64,000 nt of DNA from Gemmatimonadota bacterium (GTDB lineage: Bacteria; Gemmatimonadota; Gemmatimonadetes; Longimicrobiales; Gaopeijiaceae). Positions within the stretch are counted from its first letter, which is position 1; every line of letters begins with the position of its first letter. The DNA lies in NCBI GenBank assembly GCA_007121555.1, contig SKKH01000110.1, forward strand, positions 1 to 64,000, given 5' to 3'. The notes beneath the pieces are model-generated. The model made no database searches, was not told the DNA's origin, and was given only the letters and a program-made list of their open reading frames with translations. This document shows positions 8,772-17,458 of the stretch, piece after piece. A program made the position numbers and the translations under genes.

Positions 8772-9248
8772 TCACGGGTCCCACCGGCTACCGGGTCCGG
8801 CCTCCGACCCGGATCGAATCTGCTCCGGCGTGACCACCTCGATGCGAGGGGTGCCGCGGTGGGTGGTCACCTGGCCGGCCACGCAGATCCGCTGGTCCCG
8901 ATAGGCCACTTCGGGGGGAGGATGGAATCGGTCGCGGTCCCGACCCCAGATCACCACGTCGAAGGGCTGATCCGGATAGGCCTGCTCAAGGTTGAGGTAG
9001 GTGGGGCGGCCCCCGGTATCCTGGGCGAACACGGCGTGGACCACCCGCCCGCACACCACGGCCCGATCCCCCTCCAGCTCCGCCGCCTGCACCGCCTCCA
9101 CCACCGGGACGTCGGCGTAGTCCTCGGGGTCGAAGGGAGGCGGACCTCCGGGTACGATTCCACTTCGGCGAGCGAGAAAGGTGACGAGGACCAGTAGGCC
9201 CACCGCAGCCAGGGCCACGGTCCTCAGGGTGCTGCCTCGTCGCCTCAC
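8772..9248 (-). CDS. Membrane-anchored protein with possible OB-fold
   Basis: A 158-residue protein. One membrane helix near the start (TVALAALGLL-like region, about 9-25) anchors it. A compact beta-rich domain follows (about 60-145) with VVCGRVVHAV, RPTYLNLEQAYPDQPFDVVIWG and ICVAGQVTTHRGTPRIEVVTPEQI. This pattern of a short strand, 'the product is written as if for a named line', then a terminal strand ending in TPEQI resembles OB-fold domains seen in nuclease-linked and secreted proteins. Function unknown. It ends 16 bases from the convergent coiled-coil gene and starts six bases ahead of nothing but the EttA stop region downstream of EttA (gap of 17 bases), so it is probably co-transcribed with EttA. 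Confidence 0.6.
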   Translation of the reverse strand: MRRRGSTLRTVALAAVGLLVLVTFLARRSGIVPGGPPPFDPEDYADVPVVEAVQAAELEGDRAVVCGRVVHAVFAQDTGGRPTYLNLEQAYPDQPFDVVIWGRDRDRFHPPPEVAYRDQRICVAGQVTTHRGTPRIEVVTPEQIRSGSEAGPGSRWDP

Positions 9249-9265
9249 CGCTGATCTCCTCCCTT

Positions 9266-10945
9266 CTACCGGACCAGCTTCCGGTACTTGATCCGCTTCG
9301 GCTGGAGGGCGTCGGGGCCCAGCCGCTGCTTCCGGTCCTCCTCGTACTCATGGTAGTTGCCCTGGAACCACTTCACCTGGGAGTCGCCCTCGAAGGCCAG
9401 GATGTGGGTGGCCACCCGGTCCAGGAACCACCGGTCATGGGAGATCACCACCACGCACCCGGGAAAGGAGAGGATGGCGTCTTCCAGAGCCCGGAGGGTG
9501 TCCACGTCCAGGTCGTTGGTGGGCTCGTCCAGGAGGATCACGTTACCCCCGGACTTGAGGAGCTTGGCGAGGTGGAGGCGGTTGCGCTCTCCACCCGAGA
9601 GCACGCCCACCTTCTTCTGTTGCTCTCCCCCCCGGAAGTTGAACGAGGAGAGGTAGGCCCGGGAGTTCACCTCCCGCCACCCGAAGTCCAGGGTGTCGTG
9701 CCCCCCGGAGACCTCCTCCCAGACCGTGTTCTCGGGGTTCAGGGCCTGCCGGCTCTGGTCCACGTACGAGAGTTTCACGGTGGAACCGATCCGGATGTCG
9801 CCGTCGTCGGGGTCCTCCTGGCCAACGACCATCCGGAAGAGGGTCGTCTTCCCGGCACCGTTGGGTCCGATGATGCCCACGATTCCTCCCCGGGGAAGCT
9901 GGAAGGAGACGTCCTCCATGAGGAGCTTGTCCTCGTAGCCCTTGGTGACTCCGTCGAAGATCACCACGTCCTCACCCAGTCGTTCGGGCTTCGGGATGAG
10001 GATCTCGGCGGTGCGAAGCTCCTCGTTCCCCTCCTGAGACATGAGCTCCTCGTAGGAGCGAAGGCGGGCCTTTCCCTTGGCCTGCCGCGCCTTGGGCGAC
10101 ATCCGGACCCACTCCAGCTCCCGCTCCAGCGTCTTCTGGCGAGCCGACTCCTTCTTCTCCTCCTGGGCGAGCCGCTCCTGCTTCTGCTCGAGCCAGGACG
10201 AGTAGTTGCCCTCGTAGGGAAACCCCGCCCCCCGATCCAGCTCCAGGATCCATCCGGCCACATTGTCCAGGAAGTACCGGTCGTGGGTGATCGCCACGAT
10301 GGTGCCCTTGAACTGCTCGAGGTGATGCTCCAGCCAGGCCACCGACTCGGCGTCCAGGTGGTTCGTGGGCTCGTCCAGAAGGAGCAGGTCCGGCTCCTCG
10401 AGGAGGACCCGGCAGAGGGCCACCCGTCGCTGTTCACCGCCCGAGAGCTTGGTCACGTCGGCGTCGCCGGGGGGCAGGCGGAGGGCGTTCATGGCGATTT
10501 CGAGCTTCCGTTCCAGCTCCCAGGCCCCCACCGCTTCGATCCGTTCCTGCAGGGCGGCCTGTTCGTCGATGAGCGCGTTCATCTCGTCGTCGCCCGAGAC
10601 CGAGCCGAAGGCGGCGTTCACCTCTTCGTAGCGCTTCAGGAGGTCCCGGGTCTCCTTCACCCCCAGCTCCACATTCCCCTTCACGTCGAGTTCAGGATCC
10701 AGCTCCGGCTCCTGGGGGAGGTAGCCGACCTTCGTCCCCTTAGCCGCCCAGGCCTCGCCCTGAAAGTCGCTGTCCACCCCGGCCATGATGCGAAGCAGCG
10801 TGCTCTTTCCGGAGCCGTTCGGGCCCACGACCCCGATCTTGGCTCCCGGATAGAAGCTGAGCCAGATTCCCTTGAGGATCTCCTTCTTCGGGGGGACGAC
10901 CTTGCGGAGGTCCTTCATGACGTAGATGTACTGGGCTCCGGACAT
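9266..10945 (-). CDS. ettA: Energy-dependent translational throttle protein EttA (ABC-F)
   Basis: A cytoplasmic ABC-F ATPase that binds the ribosomal E site and gates entry into elongation according to energy state. The first reasonable start, the ATG at 10945, gives 559 residues, close to the 555 of the Escherichia coli protein. Two ATPase cassettes are complete: Walker [10 protein letters not shown] (41-49) with signature LSGGEQRR (167-174) and Walker [13 protein letters not shown]; then a second Walker [10 protein letters not shown] (360-368) with LSGGERNR and [12 protein letters not shown]. The linker between them is charged and helical (about 240-320), as expected. The frame is open upstream to 11011, but that part does not resemble the family. 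A TATAAT-type -10 lies about 138 bases upstream. Confidence 0.97.
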   Translation of the reverse strand: MSGAQYIYVMKDLRKVVPPKKEILKGIWLSFYPGAKIGVVGPNGSGKSTLLRIMAGVDSDFQGEAWAAKGTKVGYLPQEPELDPELDVKGNVELGVKETRDLLKRYEEVNAAFGSVSGDDEMNALIDEQAALQERIEAVGAWELERKLEIAMNALRLPPGDADVTKLSGGEQRRVALCRVLLEEPDLLLLDEPTNHLDAESVAWLEHHLEQFKGTIVAITHDRYFLDNVAGWILELDRGAGFPYEGNYSSWLEQKQERLAQEEKKESARQKTLERELEWVRMSPKARQAKGKARLRSYEELMSQEGNEELRTAEILIPKPERLGEDVVIFDGVTKGYEDKLLMEDVSFQLPRGGIVGIIGPNGAGKTTLFRMVVGQEDPDDGDIRIGSTVKLSYVDQSRQALNPENTVWEEVSGGHDTLDFGWREVNSRAYLSSFNFRGGEQQKKVGVLSGGERNRLHLAKLLKSGGNVILLDEPTNDLDVDTLRALEDAILSFPGCVVVISHDRWFLDRVATHILAFEGDSQVKWFQGNYHEYEEDRKQRLGPDALQPKRIKYRKLVR

Positions 10946-11082
10946 GTGACTCTCGGTTCGTTGACTGGGGGTGGTCGGAAGAGGGAGGCTCGGCAGGAAC
11001 CGGCGCCTCACTCGACCCGGCTGGGGCTCAATCTACCCACGGGGCGGGATGGCGTCATGTGGGGGAGCCTCGCCGCCGGCGG

Positions 11083-11088
11083 ATTATA
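11083..11088 (-). promoter_or_regulatory. -10 element (TATAAT) upstream of ettA
   Basis: The minus strand reads TTTTGTTATAATCC here, a perfect TATAAT in an AT-rich island that stands out from GC-rich surroundings. No good -35 hexamer lies 16-18 bases upstream (ACGGAC is the best). The element is 138 bases ahead of the ettA start. Confidence 0.5.
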
Positions 11089-11217
11089 ACAAAATCACAT
11101 ATTCAGTCCGTGCGAAGAATCGGGGGTCGGGGCGTGGGGCGACGCGGGGACACCGTCGCGGGTTTTCACTCGGTGCACCTCGGAGCTTCGCGGGGAGGAT
11201 TCGAGTAGAACCCATCG

Positions 11218-11238
11218 TCGAGTGGACCCGCCACTCGA
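11218..11238. repeat. Perfect inverted repeat upstream of the DUF427 gene
   Basis: TCGAGTGG and CCACTCGA form 8-bp arms around the 5-base loop ACCCG. The repeat ends 25 bases ahead of the DUF427 start codon. It could be a repressor site or a leader hairpin. There is no T-tract, so it is not a typical terminator. Confidence 0.4.
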
Positions 11239-11263
11239 GCCTCCTCCGAGCGGAGTCTTCCCC

Positions 11264-11776
11264 ATGTCCGGCCCCGAACGTTCTTCCTCCGAGCCTCCCC
11301 CATCCGATACGCCCCACCCTCCCGAATCCGTCTGGGACTACCCTCGACCGCCCCGGATCGAGATGAACCGCCTTCCGCTTCGCGTGGTCCACGAAGGTCG
11401 GGTTCTCGCCAGGAGTTCGGGGGGATACCGGGTCCTCGAGACCAGCCATCCCCCCACCTACTACATCCCCCCGGAGGATGTGGACTGGGAGCGGCTGGAG
11501 AAGAGCCGGACCCGAACCCTTTGTGAGTTCAAGGGGCAGGCCCACTACTGGTCGCTCCGCACCGACGAGGGGCTGGTGGCGGATGTGTGCTGGGCCTATC
11601 CCTCTCCCCGGGATCCCCGGCTCAAGGACCATGTGTCGTTCTACGCGGGTCGGGTGGAGGAGTGTTGGGTCGACGGCGAGCGGGTGCGGCCCCAGGAGGG
11701 AGACTTCTACGGGGGATGGATCACGTCGTGGATTCGAGGTCCCTTCAAGGGGGGAGCCGGAACCCGGGGCTGGTGA
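11264..11776 (+). CDS. DUF427 domain protein
   Basis: A 170-residue protein whose C-terminal two thirds match the DUF427 family: LPLRVVHEGRVLARSSGGYR, VLETSHPPTYYIPPEDVDWE, TLCEFKGQAHYWSL and VCWAYPSPRDPRLKDHVSFY, given as consecutive landmarks. DUF427 proteins have a small beta fold of unknown biochemical role, sometimes called NTP_transf_9. The ATG at 11264 is chosen over an in-frame GTG at 11222 because GGAG sits nine bases upstream. The first 40 residues are proline/serine-rich and probably disordered. The Lon-domain gene follows 82 bases later on the same strand. Confidence 0.88.
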   Translation: MSGPERSSSEPPPSDTPHPPESVWDYPRPPRIEMNRLPLRVVHEGRVLARSSGGYRVLETSHPPTYYIPPEDVDWERLEKSRTRTLCEFKGQAHYWSLRTDEGLVADVCWAYPSPRDPRLKDHVSFYAGRVEECWVDGERVRPQEGDFYGGWITSWIRGPFKGGAGTRGW

Positions 11777-11858
11777 GGCCCCGGGGCCGGGCCTCCGATG
11801 CCATCGGCCCGACCTCCCGTTTCCGGAACCTTCGACAGGCGACCGGGTCACCCGAACC

Positions 11859-12506
11859 ATGCGTCGTCTCCCGCTGTTTCCCCTTCCGGTCGTGCTCCTT
11901 CCGGGCTCGATCATGCCCCTGCACATCTTCGAGGCCCGCTACCGTCAGATGGTGGCGAGGTGCCTGGAGTACGATCGCCGCTTCGGGCTCATCTACCACG
12001 ATCCCGACCGGATGGGCCCGTTCGGAATGGAGATGGATCGTGTGGGCACGGTGGCCGAGATCAAGGAATTCCAGATCCTTCCGGATGGTCGATCCCTCCT
12101 CCTGGCCGAAGGGCAGTCCCGCTTCCGGATCGTCGATGGAATCGAGTCCGACACGCTCTACTACGAGGGATTGGTGGAGCCCTTCGAGGATGAGCCTCCC
12201 GCAGACGAGGAGGAGCTCATGTCGCGCCGACGCCGGTCCCTGGACCTCTTCCTCTCCGTGGTGGAGCACATGCGGGTGGAGGGGGAGGGCGAGCTGGACG
12301 GCCCGCCCGCAGAGGGAGAGGACGAGGCCGAGGTGATGGCCCAGCTCGAGGCGCTGGACCCAGCCGACGAGATCAGCTTCCGGATCGCGGAGCGAATCCG
12401 GGTGGATCCTCTCTGGCTCCAGTCCTTTCTGGAACTCTCTCGAGAGGCCCCCCGCCTCGATCGCCTGGATGTCCTTCTGAGCGGAGCCCTGGAAATCGAG
12501 GACTGA
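11859..12506 (+). CDS. Lon-protease substrate-binding-domain protein
   Basis: A 215-residue stand-alone LON N-terminal domain (PUA-like fold) without the ATPase or protease parts. MRRLPLFPLPVVLLPGSIMP opens it exactly as in the family, followed by LHIFEARYRQMVARCLEYDR. The C-terminal part (about 115-215) is acidic and helical, ending in RLDVLLSGALEIED. Stand-alone LON_N proteins are common; they are thought to bind unfolded peptides, but no defined role is established. The frame is open upstream, but the ATG at 11859 coincides with the family start. Confidence 0.9.
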   Translation: MRRLPLFPLPVVLLPGSIMPLHIFEARYRQMVARCLEYDRRFGLIYHDPDRMGPFGMEMDRVGTVAEIKEFQILPDGRSLLLAEGQSRFRIVDGIESDTLYYEGLVEPFEDEPPADEEELMSRRRRSLDLFLSVVEHMRVEGEGELDGPPAEGEDEAEVMAQLEALDPADEISFRIAERIRVDPLWLQSFLELSREAPRLDRLDVLLSGALEIED

Positions 12507-12816
12507 CGAGGACCCGCCTCCTTCCGCACCCGTTGTTTCCCCCCGCAGGATCCCCCTTCCCGACAGTTCCTTCCAGCCCGCCTTCTACCGGGCAGAAGCC
12601 CTTACGTCAGGGGCGTACGACCAGCCCACCCTTCGTCGGAGGCCCGCCCCGCGCAGGTCATTCACCTGCGTTCCACTCGTTACCGGATCTTCGTCGCCCG
12701 CGGCGCTCGCCGTGACCTCCGGGGACCAACTTTCAAGCGCTCGATGACAATGTGACTCCTTCGGGTTCTCCCCGTGCGGCGAGAAACCGGAGTGCATCCC
12801 TCCTGCGGAGCGCGGC
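12507..12816. other. Intergenic region upstream of the Oar-like receptor
   Basis: A 310-base gap with no gene I can support. It contains the perfect inverted repeat at 12652-12670 and, close to the receptor, a GGAG eight bases before the start. I see no clear -35/-10 pair. Confidence 0.5.
12652..12670. repeat. Perfect inverted repeat upstream of the Oar-like receptor
   Basis: CGCAGGT and ACCTGCG form 7-bp arms around the 5-base loop CATTC. The repeat lies 147 bases ahead of the receptor start. It may be an operator, or a hairpin ending transcription from the Lon-domain gene, although no T-tract follows. Confidence 0.4.
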
Positions 12817-15800
12817 ATGACGTACCCAAGACTTCGATCTCTTCTTCCCCTCGTTCTCCTCGGATTCTTCCTCCTCGTGGAGGGGGTTCAGGCCCAGGCC
12901 ACCGATACCTCCATCTCGGGGGTCGTGACGAACCAGGCCGGTGAGCCCATTCCGGGGGTGGACATCATCGTGGAAAACCAGTCCACGGGCTTCCGGAGTG
13001 GGAGCCTCACCAACCGGAACGGACAATTCACCTTTCGGCAGCTTCCCATCGGAGGGCCGTACACGGTCACGGCCTCCTTCCTCGGCTATCAGGAACAGCA
13101 GCAGACGGGAATCACCCTGAACCTGGGTTCCTCGGTGCAGGTGCCGATCCAGCTCTCGGAGGCGGCCATCGAGCTCGAAGGGATGGTCGTCACGGCCTTC
13201 GACTTCGACGCTCGGGCCGACCGGCTCGGAAGCACCTCGGCGCTGACCTCGGAGCAGATCGAACAGCTCCCCACCGCCGACCGCGACTTCCTGAACCTGG
13301 CCGCACTCACACCCCTGGCCGGACGGGGGCTGAACCTCTCGGGACAGCGCCAGATGTCGACGAACCTGACGATCGACGGGATGAACGCGCGGGACCAGTT
13401 CAAGGGGGGAAGCATCAGCAGCGGCCCGTACACGATCTCCATGGAGGCCGTCCGGGAGTTCGAGGTGGTCACGAACAACTACGACGTGACGATTGGTCGC
13501 CAGGGGGGCGGGGGGATCAACGTGGCCACGAAAACCGGGACGAACGAATGGTCCGGGTCGCTCTTCTCGTACCACCGCTCCGACGCCCTTCGCGCCCCGC
13601 AGGACTTCCAGGGTCGGGAGTTGGGGGACTTCAGCACGACCCAATGGGGGTTCTCCTTTGGAGGCCCGATCCAACGGGACAGGCTCCACTTCTTCACCGC
13701 CTTCGACCGACAGGACGAATCCCTCCCCCTCTTCGTGTCCGATGTACGCGACGAAACGGATGAACTGAACTTCGGGATCACCCGGGACAATCTGGAGCGG
13801 GTGGTATCCATTCTCCAGGATCAGTACGGTACGAGTCGGGAGCAGCCACAGTTCGGGGCCTTCGACCGGCAGACGGTGGCCAACACCCTCTATACCCGCC
13901 TCGACTGGCAGCTCAACCCCGAGCACCGCCTCACCTTCCGGAACAATCTCACGAGCTGGGACAACCCCCAATACGGGGGTGGGGACCGGGCGCTCACCCT
14001 CTGGGAGGCCCGGCGTGACTTCCGGGCGGCGAACAACAGCGCGCTCCTCTCGCTGACCTCCAACATCTCTCCCGATTTCACGAACGAAGCCCGCTTCCAG
14101 TACGAGTTCGTGCGCAACGAAATCATCGAGCTCTCCGACATTCCCCGGGGCTTCGTCCGGGTCCAGTCCGATCTCCCCGACGGCTCGAGCCGGGAGACCG
14201 AGGTCCAGTTCGGGGGCCACCGATTCGCACCCGAGTTGAACTACGTCCACCGGATGCAGCTCGCGAACACCGCGTACTTCCGAGCCGGCGGCCTCGACTT
14301 CACGGTGGGCACGGACAACATGTTCAACATCGTGGAGTCCACGATCTCGGTGGAGCAGGGAGGGCTCTTCGAGTTCGCCTCCATCGAGGATCTGGAGAAC
14401 CGGACCCCCTTTCGCTACTCCCGCCTGGCGCCCATCGAGGGAGACCGGCTCACGAAGGAGCAGTACATCCTCGACGCCTCGCTCTTCGGGCAGGTCGAGT
14501 TTCGCCCCGCGGACAACGTCCGGACCACCGCCGGCCTCAGGTGGGACGTGGCCACCTTCCTGAACCCCCCGGAGCTGAACCCCGTAGTCCAGGCCGAGCT
14601 GGGTCGGAGGACCGACTCCGCACCGGCGGACCTGACGAACTTCCAGCCCCGTCTCCAGGTCACGTGGGACGTGGGTGGAAACGAGCGCGACATCCTCCGC
14701 TTCGGGGCAGGGGCCTTCTCCTCGCAACCCCCCTACATCGCCTTCTCCAACCACCTCTTCAACTCGGGCACCGAGACGGGAACGGTCCTCCTTCAGGCAC
14801 CCCAGGACCAGATTCCCACCCCGGACTTCGAGGCCTACAGGCGGGACCGGTCCACCATCCCCGGGGTGGACGTCGTGGGCTCGCTCCCTCCGGCCTTCAT
14901 CAACATGACGGCGGAGGATTTCCGGTTCCCTCGCACGTGGAAGGCGAACGTCTCCTACAACAGGATCGTGAGCGACCGACTGCGGCTCGGGGGCAACCTC
15001 CTCTTGAACTACGTCCACAACAACTACCACTACCTGCCCCGCAACCTGGTCGATGAGCCCCGTTTCTTCACCGACCCTGACAACCGGCCCGTCTACGTGC
15101 CGGCGACCACGATCGACGAGCGGGGCAACATCCGCTACACGGACGCCCTTCGAAGCCAGGAACTGGATCGGGTCCTGGAGCTCACCTCAGTGGGCAAGGG
15201 CCGGGGGTACACGGCAGTGTTCGACGCCGCCTACCGCATCCCCGGCGGAGGACAACTCGTAGGCTCCTACACCTGGAACTATTCCGAGGACAACTCCTCT
15301 TTCAACTGCTGCGTTGCGAACACCGCGACGAACACGCCCCACGGCGGCGACCCGCGGAATCTGGCTTTCGCCCCCTCGAACACGGATTTCCGGCACAAGG
15401 TCGTGCTCTACGGTTCGACCCCGGAGTGGTACGGTTTCCGGGCCAGCGCAACGTACTCCGGTATCTCAGGGAACCCCTTCTCCCTCATGGTGAATCGCGA
15501 CATCAGCGGGGACTCGCGATCCAGCGATCTGGCCTTCCTCTTCGATCCCGACGACCCGAACACCGATCCGGCCGTGGCGGAGGGGATGCGCAACGCCATC
15601 GACAACGCGGACCCCCGGATCGCCGATTACATCCGGGCCAACCTGGGCCGGCGGGCGCAGCGAAACGCGATCCGAAGCGAGTTCTCCGGGCAGATCGACA
15701 TGCGCGTGACCCGGGCCTTCCAGACATGGGAGGGGCAGCGTCTCGAACTCGCCCTCGATGTGTTCAATGTGGCGAATCTCCTGAACGAGGACTGGGGGGG

Positions 15801-15954
15801 GCGGTACAGCTTCGGGAACCGGAATCTGCTCAACGTCACCGGGTTCGACCCCGGGACGGAGCAGTTCCGGTACAGCGTGAACCAGAACGTCGGAGTGGTT
15901 CAGCGGAGTGGAAGCGTGTGGCAGGTCCAGCTGGGGGCCCGGTATGCCTTCTGA
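12817..15954 (+). CDS. Oar-like TonB-dependent receptor with carboxypeptidase-regulatory domain
   Basis: A 1045-residue outer-membrane protein. A signal peptide ends near GVQAQA (about residue 28). A carboxypeptidase-regulatory-like domain follows (about 30-115: SISGVVTNQAGEPIPGVDII, TNRNGQFTFRQLPIGGPYTV). The plug (about 120-240) has LTIDGMNARDQFKGG and EAVREFEVVTNNYDVTIGRQ, then GGGGINVATKTGTNEWSGSL, which is the Oar/Cna-B type signature. The long beta barrel runs to the last residue, with a terminal aromatic (RYAF) as usual. Oar-type receptors carry peptides or proteins rather than classic siderophores in the few studied cases; the ligand here is unknown. Its stop lies inside the start of the next gene (11-base overlap). 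Confidence 0.93.
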   Translation: MTYPRLRSLLPLVLLGFFLLVEGVQAQATDTSISGVVTNQAGEPIPGVDIIVENQSTGFRSGSLTNRNGQFTFRQLPIGGPYTVTASFLGYQEQQQTGITLNLGSSVQVPIQLSEAAIELEGMVVTAFDFDARADRLGSTSALTSEQIEQLPTADRDFLNLAALTPLAGRGLNLSGQRQMSTNLTIDGMNARDQFKGGSISSGPYTISMEAVREFEVVTNNYDVTIGRQGGGGINVATKTGTNEWSGSLFSYHRSDALRAPQDFQGRELGDFSTTQWGFSFGGPIQRDRLHFFTAFDRQDESLPLFVSDVRDETDELNFGITRDNLERVVSILQDQYGTSREQPQFGAFDRQTVANTLYTRLDWQLNPEHRLTFRNNLTSWDNPQYGGGDRALTLWEARRDFRAANNSALLSLTSNISPDFTNEARFQYEFVRNEIIELSDIPRGFVRVQSDLPDGSSRETEVQFGGHRFAPELNYVHRMQLANTAYFRAGGLDFTVGTDNMFNIVESTISVEQGGLFEFASIEDLENRTPFRYSRLAPIEGDRLTKEQYILDASLFGQVEFRPADNVRTTAGLRWDVATFLNPPELNPVVQAELGRRTDSAPADLTNFQPRLQVTWDVGGNERDILRFGAGAFSSQPPYIAFSNHLFNSGTETGTVLLQAPQDQIPTPDFEAYRRDRSTIPGVDVVGSLPPAFINMTAEDFRFPRTWKANVSYNRIVSDRLRLGGNLLLNYVHNNYHYLPRNLVDEPRFFTDPDNRPVYVPATTIDERGNIRYTDALRSQELDRVLELTSVGKGRGYTAVFDAAYRIPGGGQLVGSYTWNYSEDNSSFNCCVANTATNTPHGGDPRNLAFAPSNTDFRHKVVLYGSTPEWYGFRASATYSGISGNPFSLMVNRDISGDSRSSDLAFLFDPDDPNTDPAVAEGMRNAIDNADPRIADYIRANLGRRAQRNAIRSEFSGQIDMRVTRAFQTWEGQRLELALDVFNVANLLNEDWGGRYSFGNRNLLNVTGFDPGTEQFRYSVNQNVGVVQRSGSVWQVQLGARYAF

Positions 15955-17458
15955 GGCAGAGCGGTTCAAGGCCCGTTCCACGACTGGGATGGGGGTCGCC
16001 GCGCTTGCGGCGGCCCTCGTCACCCTTCCAGGCGGAGGGCTCACAGGCTGTACCGGGGATGGTGCCGCCACGGACCGGTCGGGCTCTGCCGGACCCGCAG
16101 ACGAGACCCGGGCGGGGGTCGAGTCACACCGCATCGTCGTGGAGGACCTGGAGGCCCTCCACACCTTCTTCCGGCTGGACGGGGAGTCCCCGCCCCTGAT
16201 CGTAGCCCATCGAGGCGGTGCCTATCCTGGGCTTCCGGAGAATTCCCTTGCGGTCTTCGACCATGTCCTGAGCCGGACGCACGCCATCATCGAGACCGAC
16301 TTCCGGCTGACTGCCGACGACCGGATCGTCATGATGCACGACCGGACCCTGGAGCGGACCACCACAGGGTCCGGGGTGACCGAGGAGCACACCTTGGCCG
16401 AGATCGAGGCCCTCCGTCTGGTGGATCACGAAGGTGCGGTGACCGAGCACCGGACGACGTCCCTCGAGGAGGTGCTGGAGTGGGCTGAGGGACGCACCAT
16501 CATCGCCGTCGATGTGAAGGCGCCCCTCACCTTCGAGCGAATGATCCAGGAGATCGTGGCCGCGGGGGCCGAAGCCAGGGTGTTCATCCAGACGTACAAC
16601 CTGGACGACGCCCGGACGGTCCAGCGGGTCCACCCCGGCCTCATGATCTCCACCTCGATCCGGGAGGAGGTCAATCTCGAATCCCTCGAGGGCGCGGGGG
16701 TGGACCTGGCCCGCGTGATCGCCCACACTGGAAGCCGGGAGCCGGAGGACCCGTCGCTCTACCGGGTGCTCCGGGAGCGGGGCATGTACACGATGGTGGG
16801 GACGCTGGGGGAGATGGACCGGGAGGCCGCAGCCGGCAACCCGGAGGTCTATCCCTCTCTGTTTCGGAACGGCGCCACCATCATCTCGACGGACCGCCCG
16901 GTGGAGGCGTCCGAGGCCATGGAATCCGTGGCGGAGCCGATCCGCCCCCAAGGCCCCGTTTCAGCTCGAACGTCTGGCGTTCCATCGCCCTGCGACGGCG
17001 CGTCCAACCAGCCCCACGCCCAGGAGTCCAAGTCCCATCGCCCAGTATACCGGCTCCACCTGGAATGCCAGGAGAAGGCAACCGGCCAGCCCCAGCACGG
17101 GAATCCACCTCGGATAGAGCCGGAGGTCTGCGGGGAGGCGGAGGGCGGCCAGGTTCGTGATCCCGTAGTAGATCAGCACAGTGAAGGCCGAGAAGGACCA
17201 GGTGGTGCGGACATCCCCCAGGAGGACCAGCGCGAGAACGACTGCGCCCACCGCGCCCACCGCGACTCTCGGACTCGCCGTGGGGGTGTGGATCCGCTCC
17301 AGCACCACCGGGAGGTCCCGCCTTCGACCCATGGCCAGCGCCACCCGGGAGAGACCCAGGAGGAGGTTCAGCAGCACGCCGACCATGGCGGTCACCGCGG
17401 CCACGGCCAGGATCGTGGGGAGGAGGGGGAAGCCCAGCTCGCCGGCCACCACCTGTAG
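15944..17458 (+). CDS. Glycerophosphodiester phosphodiesterase, lipoprotein, with antisense read-through tail
   Basis: It hydrolyses glycerophosphodiesters to glycerol-3-phosphate and an alcohol. From the ATG at 15944 there is a lipobox LTGC (Cys36). The catalytic TIM barrel then shows the family motifs: VAHRGGAYPGLPENSL (His89, Arg90, Glu100), ETDFRLTADD (Glu117, Asp119) and MMHDRTLERTTTGSG (His132). The fold ends near IISTDRPVEASEAMESV, about residue 328. The reading frame does not stop there: it runs 165 more residues into the antisense of the convergent permease gene. That tail is rich in His, Gln, Gly and Arg and looks non-functional. The ATG overlaps the end of the receptor gene by 11 bases, so the two are coupled. 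Confidence 0.87.
   Translation: MPSEAERFKARSTTGMGVAALAAALVTLPGGGLTGCTGDGAATDRSGSAGPADETRAGVESHRIVVEDLEALHTFFRLDGESPPLIVAHRGGAYPGLPENSLAVFDHVLSRTHAIIETDFRLTADDRIVMMHDRTLERTTTGSGVTEEHTLAEIEALRLVDHEGAVTEHRTTSLEEVLEWAEGRTIIAVDVKAPLTFERMIQEIVAAGAEARVFIQTYNLDDARTVQRVHPGLMISTSIREEVNLESLEGAGVDLARVIAHTGSREPEDPSLYRVLRERGMYTMVGTLGEMDREAAAGNPEVYPSLFRNGATIISTDRPVEASEAMESVAEPIRPQGPVSARTSGVPSPCDGASNQPHAQESKSHRPVYRLHLECQEKATGQPQHGNPPRIEPEVCGEAEGGQVRDPVVDQHSEGREGPGGADIPQEDQRENDCAHRAHRDSRTRRGGVDPLQHHREVPPSTHGQRHPGETQEEVQQHADHGGHRGHGQDRGEEGEAQLAGHHL

Larger units (their letters stand above)
10946..11263. other. Divergent intergenic region between ettA and the DUF427 gene
   Basis: A 318-base gap with no convincing gene. 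It holds a promoter-like AT-rich island at 11083-11103 pointing toward ettA and a perfect inverted repeat at 11218-11238 just ahead of the DUF427 start. The rest is GC-rich and featureless to my eye. The ettA transcript would have a leader of about 130 bases. Confidence 0.5.

Noticed and set aside
9350-11089. Long plus-strand open frame of about 580 codons opposite ettA
   Set aside because: It is antisense to a complete ABC-F gene, is rich in Gly, Val, Leu and Arg with no domain, and is the usual shadow frame in GC-rich DNA.
12733-15030. Minus-strand open frame of about 765 codons opposite the Oar-like receptor
   Set aside because: Antisense to a recognisable receptor; no motif, signal or ribosome-binding site; composition of a shadow frame.
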